Shown: in pieces, positions 6,195 to 12,613 of the stretch
Position numbering within the stretch: position 1 is the first letter of the stretch
Layout: each line of letters begins with the position of its first letter
From: an uncultured Bacilli bacterium
Lineage (GTDB): Bacteria; Bacillota_I; Bacilli_A; RF39; UBA660
NCBI GenBank assembly: GCA_948801035.1
Contig: CAQHJP010000002.1
Location: 1-15,072 of the forward strand
Length of the DNA: 15,072 bases
Reading direction: 5' to 3'
Notes under the pieces: generated by a model
The model's input: only the letters and a program-made list of their open reading frames with translations
The model's database searches: none
Told to the model about the DNA's origin: nothing
Made by a program: the position numbers and the translations under genes

Positions 6195-6956
6195 TTATTT
6201 GACTTTAATTTTTTCCAATTTTTGATTTTCTCTATTACATTGAATTAAAAATTGCTGATATAAGTCATCTGGAATTACTTCCTTAGGAATTATTATCTTT
6301 TTAATTTCTTCAAACATCTCATACATTCTTCCTACTCCGATTTTTTCTTGTGCATCTTGCATCCTAGAAGGTGATAAATCATACTTTAAAAATAATTGTT
6401 CATATAAAAATTGATCTGGTGTTTGAAACCCCATTTGTGCATTCGCATTTGCAAAATCAATATAAAAATAAGTCCAAGCTTTACCTATTTGTAGTCTATA
6501 ATGTAATTCTGTAGATAAACATAATAACTCTTTATTATCATTATAAAAATCAACTAATTCTTGCATATTACCGTGATAACTAATTAAATCGTACAAGCGA
6601 AATAAATCTCTATCATCTTTTATTTCATCAAAGTTACTTACAAAAAAATTTTCATCAAATTCACTTCTAAACTGTTCCTCAGATATATTTTCCATTTGTT
6701 TTATATCAATAATGACGTATTTAAACATCCTTATTTTTAAAATTAGATATTTCTTTTCTTTATAATCTATTAATTTAAATTTTTCTAGATCACTAAATGA
6801 ATCAAAGTATTTAATATTATTCTCACATAAAATATGTAACTTTTTCCATAATTCAGGTATAAAAGATAATGTATCAACTAAATCAACAACCAGGATACCA
6901 TTTTTTACTTCAAAATATTTATCAAATAGTTGATTTCTTAAAATCTCCTTTTTCAT
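6195..6956 (-). CDS. Unknown 253-aa protein behind a T8G7 tract
   Basis: I do not recognise a family. The frame is open from an ATG at 7013, but I choose the ATG at 6956 (MKKEILRNQLFDKYFE): the upstream ATG lies inside the tmRNA terminator hairpin, and a G-rich site lies 8 nt before the 6956 ATG. The protein is soluble and acidic, with beta-type segments in the first third (KNGILVVDLVDTL, KYLILKIRMFKYVIIDI). The second half is helical and rich in Tyr/Phe (ELHYRLQIGKAWTYFYIDFANANAQM), ending in a Lys-rich tail. The ribosome-binding site is a run of seven G next to eight T (6965-6979), a slippage-prone tract. It is the first gene after ssrA and is followed immediately by repeat copy B. No clear promoter of its own was found, so read-through from ssrA is possible. 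Confidence 0.75.
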   Translation of the reverse strand: MKKEILRNQLFDKYFEVKNGILVVDLVDTLSFIPELWKKLHILCENNIKYFDSFSDLEKFKLIDYKEKKYLILKIRMFKYVIIDIKQMENISEEQFRSEFDENFFVSNFDEIKDDRDLFRLYDLISYHGNMQELVDFYNDNKELLCLSTELHYRLQIGKAWTYFYIDFANANAQMGFQTPDQFLYEQLFLKYDLSPSRMQDAQEKIGVGRMYEMFEEIKKIIIPKEVIPDDLYQQFLIQCNRENQKLEKIKVK

Positions 6957-6964
6957 TGGATTTT

Positions 6965-6979
6965 CCCCCCCAAAAAAAA
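6965..6979 (-). promoter_or_regulatory. T8G7 homopolymer serving as ribosome-binding site
   Basis: Minus-strand tract of eight T followed by seven G, ending 8 nt before the chosen ATG at 6956. The G-run can pair with the anti-Shine-Dalgarno CCUCC with wobble. Length change in such a tract would alter site strength or spacing. Confidence 0.5.
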
Positions 6980-7005
6980 TTACTAATACATTGTAAAAAT
7001 TTATT

Positions 7006-7029
7006 CCAAACAAACTCTATGTTTGTTTT
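7006..7029 (-). terminator. tmRNA (ssrA) terminator hairpin
   Basis: Inverted repeat AAACAAAC (7008-7015) / GTTTGTTT (7021-7028) with a 5-nt loop, 12 nt downstream of the tmRNA CCA end. The T-run after the stem on the minus strand is poor (GTTTGTTTGG), so termination may be leaky into the 253-aa gene. The same 8-nt arms recur as stem I in both direct repeats. Confidence 0.6.
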
Positions 7030-7040
7030 ATAATCACTTA

Positions 7041-7387
7041 TGGTGGAGCCGAGGGGAATCGCACCCCTGTCCAAAAATATAATTAGTAAAGTTCTACAAG
7101 TTTAGATAATTTGTTAATGTCCTAAATAATAATAAATTATCAAAATTTTATTTAGTTAGATTTATTTAAATTCATCATATATCATAAATCAAAATATATG
7201 ATATAACCTACTAATCGAGCCTCTTATATTTTCCGTAGGTAAGAAAATACAGAAGCAGCTTGCTATTTTACTATTAAGCGAAAGCTAATTGATTTCTGTT
7301 TCCAGTTATTTTATTTTTTGAATGTAACGTATATCTTACGACTTGCCCTTTAAAAATTATTATTCCTGTCGAAACTATTACGACCCC
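7041..7387 (-). ncRNA. ssrA: Transfer-messenger RNA (tmRNA), encoded tag GNRNQLAFA
   Basis: tmRNA with SmpB rescues ribosomes stalled on mRNA lacking a stop codon and adds a degradation tag. The 5' end GGGGTCG (7381-7387) pairs with CGGCTCC next to the 3' ACCA (from 7041), forming the 7-bp acceptor with two G-U pairs. The T-arm AGGGG-TGCGATT-CCCCT is intact, and the 5' domain has the conserved GTTTCGACAGG. The tag frame runs from GGA at 7301-7303 to TAA at 7274-7276, followed by TAG; the tag is Ala (from tmRNA) + GNRNQLAFA. The resume codon is placed by analogy with the B. subtilis AATA-CTGG context. A strong promoter lies upstream, and smpB and rnr are close by on the same strand. 347 nt is a normal length. 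Confidence 0.96.
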
Positions 7388-7398
7388 AGGTGCTAATA

Positions 7399-7427
7399 AT
7401 TATAGCACAATTATTTCTTTTCTGCAA
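7399..7427 (-). promoter_or_regulatory. Strong sigma-A promoter of ssrA
   Basis: Minus-strand -35 TTGCAG (7422-7427) and perfect -10 TATAAT (7399-7404), 17-nt spacer, ending 11 nt before the tmRNA 5' end at 7387. No terminator separates it from the 208-aa gene ending at 7430, so ssrA may also receive read-through from the rnr-smpB operon. Confidence 0.85.
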
Positions 7428-7429
7428 TT

Positions 7430-8056
7430 TTATTTGCCGTTTTTTATTTCAGTTGCCATTTCTTTTATTTCATCTGCAAATTTTTTTGTTGCAATATTTT
7501 CTTTTTCTGTAGCAAGTTTAAGTTCTTCTATTAAATTTACTTTTATACCTAATTTATCTAATATAGACTTAATATTAAAAAATGTAAGTAGGTACGTACT
7601 TGGTTCTAATAAGGCAGTATTTAGGTAAAAATTAATAGCAGGTCTAATATCACTAAGTTCAAAAGATGATATTAAATCACAAGTTTTTTCATATTCTAAA
7701 ACTTCTTTTTCTATCATTTTATATACTATTTTTTTATTTATATTTGCTATTATACCAACTTTAAATTTATTTATTTTATCTATAAGGTTATTCATTGAGT
7801 CATAATTTTTTTCTATTTGTTTTAAAAAATATATTGATAAAATATTATGTATAACACTTGAATAATATGGCATATTAGCATCATTAAATGTTTTTTCTAT
7901 TTCATATAATTTATTTTTTACAATTATAATTGGATTAGGAAGATATAATTCTCTACCTAAAATTATATTTAAATTTTTAATAATTTTTGCTTCTTTTTCT
8001 TGTTCAACATTTAAAAGTCCTAAAAATTCTTTTTTAAATTCTAATTCTTTACTCAT
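7430..8056 (-). CDS. Unknown 208-aa protein between smpB and ssrA
   Basis: I do not recognise a family. The protein is 208 residues and appears all-helical, rich in Lys, Ile, Asn and Glu, without signal peptide or convincing membrane segment. The C-terminal ~40 residues (VNLIEELKLATEKENIATKK and on) look like a coiled coil. The start at 8056 overlaps the smpB stop in the sequence ATGAGTAA (8 nt), a strong sign of translational coupling and so of a real gene. It is the last gene before ssrA. A part in trans-translation or RNA decay can be suspected only from the neighbours (rnr, smpB, ssrA); nothing in the sequence itself shows it. Confidence 0.8.
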   Translation of the reverse strand: MSKELEFKKEFLGLLNVEQEKEAKIIKNLNIILGRELYLPNPIIIVKNKLYEIEKTFNDANMPYYSSVIHNILSIYFLKQIEKNYDSMNNLIDKINKFKVGIIANINKKIVYKMIEKEVLEYEKTCDLISSFELSDIRPAINFYLNTALLEPSTYLLTFFNIKSILDKLGIKVNLIEELKLATEKENIATKKFADEIKEMATEIKNGK

Positions 8057-8489
8057 AATCTTTCAAATCCTTTAGCATTTGTCTTTCGATATCTTTTTTC
8101 TTAATAGAATCTCTTTTATCATAATTTTTTTTACCACGAGCAAGACCAATTAATATTTTAGCATTAGAGTTTTTAAAATAAAGTTTTAGTGGTACAATTG
8201 TTAGACCATCTGTCTCAAGTTTATCTCTTAATTTTAATATTTCATATTTATGCATTAAAAGTTTTCTAGTTCTAGTTTCTTCGTGATTAAATCTATTACC
8301 ACTTTCGTAACTACTTATATGCATATTAAGTAAAAATATTTCATTATTTTTTATAATTGCATAACTATCTTTTAAATTAGCTTTACCAGATCTTATTGAT
8401 TTAATTTCTGTACCAGTTAAAACTATGCCACATTCATAAGTATCTATTATTTCATAATCAAAATTAGCTTTTTTATTCAGTATTTCCAT
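8049..8489 (-). CDS. smpB: SsrA-binding protein SmpB
   Basis: SmpB binds the tRNA-like domain of tmRNA and delivers it to stalled ribosomes, its C-terminal tail occupying the empty mRNA channel. From the ATG at 8489 the protein is 146 residues, normal for the family. Signature segments: NKKANFDYEI (5-14), GIVLTGTEIKSIRSGKANLKDSYA, IFLLNMHISSYESGN, RTRKLLMHK, LTIVPLKLYFKN, KILIGLARGKKNYDKR, then a Lys/Arg-rich tail. An upstream in-frame ATG at 8504 is rejected because GAGGTGG lies just before the 8489 ATG at proper spacing. The gene overlaps the rnr end by 17 nt and the 208-aa gene start by 8 nt. Confidence 0.97.
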   Translation of the reverse strand: MEILNKKANFDYEIIDTYECGIVLTGTEIKSIRSGKANLKDSYAIIKNNEIFLLNMHISSYESGNRFNHEETRTRKLLMHKYEILKLRDKLETDGLTIVPLKLYFKNSNAKILIGLARGKKNYDKRDSIKKKDIERQMLKDLKDYE

Positions 8490-10578
8490 TTTTAACCACC
8501 TCAAAATCTATAGTACGTTTTTCTTTTGAAGCTGCTATAACTTTTACTTTAACCATATCCCCTAATCTATATCCTCTTTTATTTTTTCTTCCTATAAGTG
8601 AAAAAGTATTCTCATCATAAGTATAATAATCATCTTTTAAAGTATCTATTCTAACTAATCCTTCAATTAAATTAGGAAGTTCTATAAACATACCAAAATT
8701 CATAACAGATGATACCACACCTTCAAACTCTTCTCCTATATGATTTTGCATATATTCAGCTTTTTTCATATCATCTACAGCTCTTTCACATTCTATAGCT
8801 CTTCTTTCGCACATAGATGTATGCTTTGCTAAAATAGGTAATTCTTTTTCATAAAAACTTATAGTTTCATTGTTTATTTTATTTTCAAATAGATATTTTC
8901 TAAGTAATCTATGAACTGTAGTATCAGGATATCTTCTAATTGGAGAAGTAAAATGTGTATAACATTTACTTGCAATTCCAAAGTGTCCTATATTATTACT
9001 ATCATATATAGCTTTTTGCATACTTCTTAAAAGTAAAGTTGAAAGTAAATAAAATTCTTTTTTATCTTTTAACTGTTTTAAAATATCTTGCATTAAGTGA
9101 GGTGTTAATTTAGATATATCTCCTTTTACTTTATAGCCAAGTATATTTAAAAATCTCATAAAATTATTTATTTTTTCTACACTTGGTTCTCCATGAACAC
9201 GATATATAAAAGGTAAGTCCATAAAATAAATGTGTGCAGCTACAGTCTCATTTGCAACAATCATAAAATCTTCTATTAACATCTCACCTTTAGATCGTTC
9301 TCTTAATTTAACATCAACACACTTACCACTATCATCTACAATAACTTTAGCTTCATCTAAATCAAAATCTATATATCCTCTATTTTCTTTATTTTTTCTA
9401 AGTATCCCAGCTAATTCTTCCATTTGAAAAAGTTTATCTTTATATTCTTCATACCCATTTGGTATTATATTATCACATAAAATCATATTAACTTTTTTAT
9501 AAGTCATTTGAATTCTAGATTTTATATATGTTTGTTTAATATCATATGAAACTACATTACCTTTAGGATCTATTTCCATAATACATGACATTGCAAGACG
9601 TACAACACCCGGATTAAGTGAGCATATTCCATTTGATAATTTATGAGGGAGCATTGGTATTACTCTATCAGCTAAATAAACACTAGTTCCTCTTTCATAA
9701 GCTTCATTATCTAAAGATGTATTTTCTTTAACATAATATGATACATCTGCTATATGAACTCCTAATCTATAATTATCGCCTATTTTTTCTATAGAAATAG
9801 CATCGTCAATATCTTTAGTATCATCTCCATCAATTGTAAATATTACTTCATTTGTTAAATCTTCTCTACCTTTTAAATCTTCTACATCTACCTCACTTTT
9901 AATACTATCTAATTCTTTTAAAACAGCATCACTAAAAGTATCAGGCACTCCCATTTCATAAGTAATAGATAAAATATCAACACCAGGATCATTTTTATGT
10001 CCAAGTACTTTTATAACTTCAGCTCTATAAGTATAATCATTTACTTTATTTGTTATCTTAACTAAAACTTTATGTCCACTAACAGCATTCATAGTTTTAT
10101 TTTTATCTATTTGTATATCTAATTTAACTCTTTCATCATCTAGTTTTAAATAAGGCATATTATTTTTATAAAAAATTTCACCAACCATTTGTTTAAATTT
10201 TCTATCTACAATTTTAACAATTCTACCTTCTAAATCAATACCCTTAGGAGAGGTTATTTCAACTATTACTTTATCACCATGAATAGCACCATTTAAATTA
10301 GAAGGCGCTATAAAAACATCAGTATCTCCTTCTATATCTACAAATCCAAAACCTTTTTTATTAGCAATTAAATCTCCTATTTTTAAATGTGAATTATTAA
10401 ATAACATATAATTATTTTTCTTAGTTCTGTATAACATTAAATTATCTTCCATATTATTTAACTCTTTTAATAATTCTTTTAACTCAGAAGCACTTTCTAA
10501 ATTAAGTGCATCATTAATTTCATATACAGATAATGCTTTATCACTTTTTTTAAGTAATTCCATTATTTTATCTTGCAT
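8473..10578 (-). CDS. rnr: Ribonuclease R
   Basis: RNase R is a processive 3'-5' exoribonuclease that can degrade structured RNA. It works with tmRNA-SmpB to remove non-stop mRNA and in rRNA quality control. The 701-residue length is typical of Bacillota RNase R. Domains: an N-terminal winged-helix-like segment (1-55), cold-shock domain 1 (about 65-120, KGFGFVDIEGDTDVFIAP), cold-shock domain 2 (about 130-195), RNB catalytic domain (about 240-560) and a C-terminal S1 domain (about 615-690). The RNB metal-binding aspartates are in TIDGDDTKDIDDAIS (D250, D256, D258, D259), and FTSPIRRYPD (543-552) is the family hallmark. The start at 10578 has the site AAGGAGGA. It overlaps the upstream membrane gene by 16 nt and smpB by 17 nt. 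Confidence 0.97.
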   Translation of the reverse strand: MQDKIMELLKKSDKALSVYEINDALNLESASELKELLKELNNMEDNLMLYRTKKNNYMLFNNSHLKIGDLIANKKGFGFVDIEGDTDVFIAPSNLNGAIHGDKVIVEITSPKGIDLEGRIVKIVDRKFKQMVGEIFYKNNMPYLKLDDERVKLDIQIDKNKTMNAVSGHKVLVKITNKVNDYTYRAEVIKVLGHKNDPGVDILSITYEMGVPDTFSDAVLKELDSIKSEVDVEDLKGREDLTNEVIFTIDGDDTKDIDDAISIEKIGDNYRLGVHIADVSYYVKENTSLDNEAYERGTSVYLADRVIPMLPHKLSNGICSLNPGVVRLAMSCIMEIDPKGNVVSYDIKQTYIKSRIQMTYKKVNMILCDNIIPNGYEEYKDKLFQMEELAGILRKNKENRGYIDFDLDEAKVIVDDSGKCVDVKLRERSKGEMLIEDFMIVANETVAAHIYFMDLPFIYRVHGEPSVEKINNFMRFLNILGYKVKGDISKLTPHLMQDILKQLKDKKEFYLLSTLLLRSMQKAIYDSNNIGHFGIASKCYTHFTSPIRRYPDTTVHRLLRKYLFENKINNETISFYEKELPILAKHTSMCERRAIECERAVDDMKKAEYMQNHIGEEFEGVVSSVMNFGMFIELPNLIEGLVRIDTLKDDYYTYDENTFSLIGRKNKRGYRLGDMVKVKVIAASKEKRTIDFEVVKNGNTE

Positions 10579-11135
10579 AAGTCCTCCTTATTTATAAATC
10601 GTCTTATTATTAATTTTTTGCAACATAAATATTCATAAGAGTATGAAACAGAAAATAAAATACATCCCAAGAAAGCTGATATTAAATCTTTCATAGTATC
10701 ATATACTCCAGTTAAACTTCTTTGCATATCCGATTTAAATAAATTATCAGATATAAATTCTATAATTTCCCACATTGCTGATAAGCCCATACAAAATATT
10801 ATCATAAGCAAAATATTAAAAATTATTTTATTATTACTCATATTAAATTTATTCATAAAAATTAAATAGATAAAACATGATATAAATCCCCATATAAAAT
10901 GTACAAACGTATCATACCAATATATAGTTTTATAAAAATGAAGTAAAAAACCAAAAAACAAACCTAATACTCCAAATACTAAATATATAAATGTATAATT
11001 ACTTCTTAATTTAATTATATATGGTATAAATAAATATGGTATAAAAACTAGTATAGTTATATCTTTATATAACAAGTACATAATAAAAGTTATAACACTA
11101 AACATAATACTTATAATATAATTAACTTTTTTCAT
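10563..11135 (-). CDS. DUF2238/YjdF-like integral membrane protein
   Basis: A 190-residue protein with about six membrane segments (roughly 5-23, 25-43, 46-68, 76-94, 103-128 and 147-168) and a basic cytoplasmic C-terminus. It keeps the polar positions typical of the DUF2238/YjdF group: YWYDTFVHF (72-80), MWEIIEF (121-127) and LTGVYDTMKDLI (141-152), whose D, H, E and D residues lie near membrane ends and may bind a metal or substrate. The molecular function of the family is not settled. The start overlaps the rmuC stop by 14 nt and the stop overlaps the rnr start by 16 nt, so it is firmly inside the operon. It has no evident link to RNA decay. Confidence 0.8.
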   Translation of the reverse strand: MKKVNYIISIMFSVITFIMYLLYKDITILVFIPYLFIPYIIKLRSNYTFIYLVFGVLGLFFGFLLHFYKTIYWYDTFVHFIWGFISCFIYLIFMNKFNMSNNKIIFNILLMIIFCMGLSAMWEIIEFISDNLFKSDMQRSLTGVYDTMKDLISAFLGCILFSVSYSYEYLCCKKLIIRRFINKEDLCKIK

Positions 11136-12186
11136 TTAGTTTCTCCATTTCAACTTGATTAATTGAATTAAACCTTTTAGTTATTTTATCAGTAGTTGTA
11201 TGTATATCTTTAACATCTTTTGAAACAGTTTCAATACTTCTATATAACTTGTCCCATCTTTCTTTATATCTATTAAATTCTAGGGATAAATTATTTAATT
11301 CCTCCTGTATAACAGATGCATATTTATCTCTTTCAATATTTTTAAGTATTACCTCAATTGTAGATAAAGTAGAAATTAAAGTAGTGGGAGATGTTATCCA
11401 TACTCTTTTTTTATAAGCATATTCTATTATATCCAAGTGATATGCATTTACCTCAGCAAATATAGCCTCAGCAGGTAAAAATAGTATTGCTTGATTAGAA
11501 GTCACTTTATCTATTATATATTTACTAGCTATTGCATCTATATGTTTTTTCATATCAATTCTAAATAATTTTTCATAATTTGCACGTGTTTGATTATCAA
11601 TATTCTTATCTACCATTTTCTGATAGTTTTCTAAAGGAAATTTAGAATCAATTCCTATTAGTCCAAGTGGTTCAGGCGCAAATAGGGCACAATCTACAAT
11701 AGTATCATTATCAAATTTATATTGCATCTTGTATATTTTATTATTTTCACCAAACACATTGCTCATTATATGTTTTAAATTAACTTCACCAAATATTCCC
11801 CTTGTTTTTTTATCAGTTAAAACACTTTGCAAAGATACTATATCTAAAGATAGTGAATCTATCTTTTTTTGTGCTTCATCTATTTTAGCTAGTCGTTCTA
11901 AAACATTTGTAAATGTTTTATTAGTTTTATCAAAATTTTCATCTAATCTTTCATTTACTTTATTATTAATTTGATTTAATTTATATTCTATTTTATCATT
12001 TAACCTATCAAAATCATTATTTAAATTTCTTTCAAAATCTGATTTAAAATCTGAGACTTCTTTTACTAAACTAGTCTCCATTTTACCAAGTCTTTCAGTT
12101 ATATTTGATTCATTTATATTTTTTGATAATGAAATGACCGAAACTATAAGTACAATAATTAATAAAATTAGTATTATGTATTCCAT
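11122..12186 (-). CDS. rmuC: RmuC-family DNA recombination protein
   Basis: RmuC proteins carry a PD-(D/E)XK nuclease-like domain and in E. coli limit inversion at short inverted repeats; the exact biochemical role is uncertain. This 354-residue copy has an N-terminal membrane anchor (3-20), a long coiled coil (about 25-120), then the RmuC domain with KTRGIFGEVNLKHIM (127-141), VDCALF with D165, GLIGIDSKFPLENY with D180 and K182 (the D-x-K core), and ILFLPAEAIFAEV (234-246). A second coiled coil lies near 290-345. The start at 12186 has GGTGA 4 nt upstream and an extended -10 promoter further up. It is the first gene of the rmuC, YjdF-like, rnr, smpB, 208-aa run. Confidence 0.95.
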   Translation of the reverse strand: MEYIILILLIIVLIVSVISLSKNINESNITERLGKMETSLVKEVSDFKSDFERNLNNDFDRLNDKIEYKLNQINNKVNERLDENFDKTNKTFTNVLERLAKIDEAQKKIDSLSLDIVSLQSVLTDKKTRGIFGEVNLKHIMSNVFGENNKIYKMQYKFDNDTIVDCALFAPEPLGLIGIDSKFPLENYQKMVDKNIDNQTRANYEKLFRIDMKKHIDAIASKYIIDKVTSNQAILFLPAEAIFAEVNAYHLDIIEYAYKKRVWITSPTTLISTLSTIEVILKNIERDKYASVIQEELNNLSLEFNRYKERWDKLYRSIETVSKDVKDIHTTTDKITKRFNSINQVEMEKLNEKS

Positions 12187-12201
12187 TATATCACCATTAT
12201 A

Positions 12202-12210
12202 ATTATAACA
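12202..12210 (-). promoter_or_regulatory. Extended -10 promoter of the rmuC-rnr-smpB operon
   Basis: Minus-strand TGTTATAAT is a full TGn extended -10 hexamer, 16 nt before the rmuC start. There is no TTGACA-like -35 at 17 nt, as that position falls inside the rhodanese terminator stem; extended -10 promoters can do without one. Confidence 0.55.
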
Positions 12211-12213
12211 TAA

Positions 12214-12245
12214 AAATTAAAAAAAGCATAAGAACTTATGCTTTA
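12214..12245 (-). terminator. Rho-independent terminator of the rhodanese gene
   Basis: Inverted repeat AAAGCATAAG (12223-12232) / CTTATGCTTT (12235-12244). On the minus strand it is followed by seven T plus further T-rich DNA. The stem starts inside the rhodanese stop codon. Confidence 0.85.
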
Positions 12246-12530
12246 TTTTAAAAGTATCCAAGCTTCATATCCTCCTATTACATTAACTACTTTGTACCCT
12301 TTTTTTAAAAGTCTTAAACAAAGCTTGCCACTATTTATTCCTTTTTGACAATAAATATAATAAATTTCATCTTTACTTAAATATTTTTCTGGATTAGAAA
12401 GTAACAAATAATCAGGAATATTTTTAGCATTTAAAATATGATTATCATTATATTTTTGTACAGATCTTATATCAATAATATTAGGATTACTTACATTTAA
12501 TAAATCTAAAACCGAGATACTATTTTTCAT
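12243..12530 (-). CDS. Single-domain rhodanese-like sulfurtransferase
   Basis: A 95-residue stand-alone rhodanese domain, cytoplasmic (no signal peptide). Seen: IIDIRSVQKYNDNHILNAKNIP (18-39), matching the family's DVR...Y..GHI.GA.NIP pattern, and the active-site loop CQKGINS (61-67) with catalytic Cys61, followed by GY.V.NV.GGYEAW (78-91). Such proteins carry a persulfide on the Cys and pass sulfur to acceptors; the physiological partner here cannot be told. It has its own promoter and terminator. Start at 12530 behind AGGGTGG. The common rhodanese R at the end of the loop is missing (CQKGINS rather than C..G.RS), which is tolerated in many small members. Confidence 0.92.
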   Translation of the reverse strand: MKNSISVLDLLNVSNPNIIDIRSVQKYNDNHILNAKNIPDYLLLSNPEKYLSKDEIYYIYCQKGINSGKLCLRLLKKGYKVVNVIGGYEAWILLK

Positions 12531-12546
12531 ATAACCACCCTAATAA

Positions 12547-12575
12547 ATTATATGCATATGCAATTTTAAAGTAAA
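12547..12575 (-). promoter_or_regulatory. Rhodanese gene promoter with spacer palindrome
   Basis: Minus-strand -35 TTTACT (12570-12575) and perfect -10 TATAAT (12547-12552), 17-nt spacer. The perfect palindrome TGCATATGCA (12553-12562) touches the -10 and is a candidate operator. Confidence 0.65.
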
Positions 12576-12581
12576 GGTTAA

Positions 12582-12613
12582 AAAACTAAAAAAAACCTAA
12601 TTAATTAGGTTTA
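12582..12613 (-). terminator. Rho-independent terminator of the virD4-like gene
   Basis: Palindromic stem AAACCTAATT/AATTAGGTTT (12593-12612) followed on the minus strand by a T-run. The stem overlaps the stop codon at 12611-12613. It is placed between the coupling-protein gene and the rhodanese promoter. Confidence 0.82.

Noticed and set aside
6957..7013. Nineteen-residue N-terminal extension of the 253-aa protein from the ATG at 7013
   Set aside because: That ATG is in the ssrA terminator stem without a ribosome-binding site, whereas the ATG at 6956 has a G-run at the right distance.
7434..7628. Plus-strand open frame of 64 codons
   Set aside because: It lies wholly inside the minus-strand 208-aa gene, which overlaps smpB and has a good context; the plus frame has no ribosome-binding site or family likeness.
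8490..8504. Five-residue N-terminal extension of SmpB
   Set aside because: The GAGGTGG site and family alignment (ME-L-NKKA) favour the ATG at 8489.
9230..9427. Plus-strand open frame of 65 codons
   Set aside because: Antisense shadow of the RNase R catalytic domain.
11729..11974. Plus-strand open frame of 81 codons
   Set aside because: Antisense shadow of rmuC; its hydrophobic look comes from the complement of Lys/Asp-rich codons.
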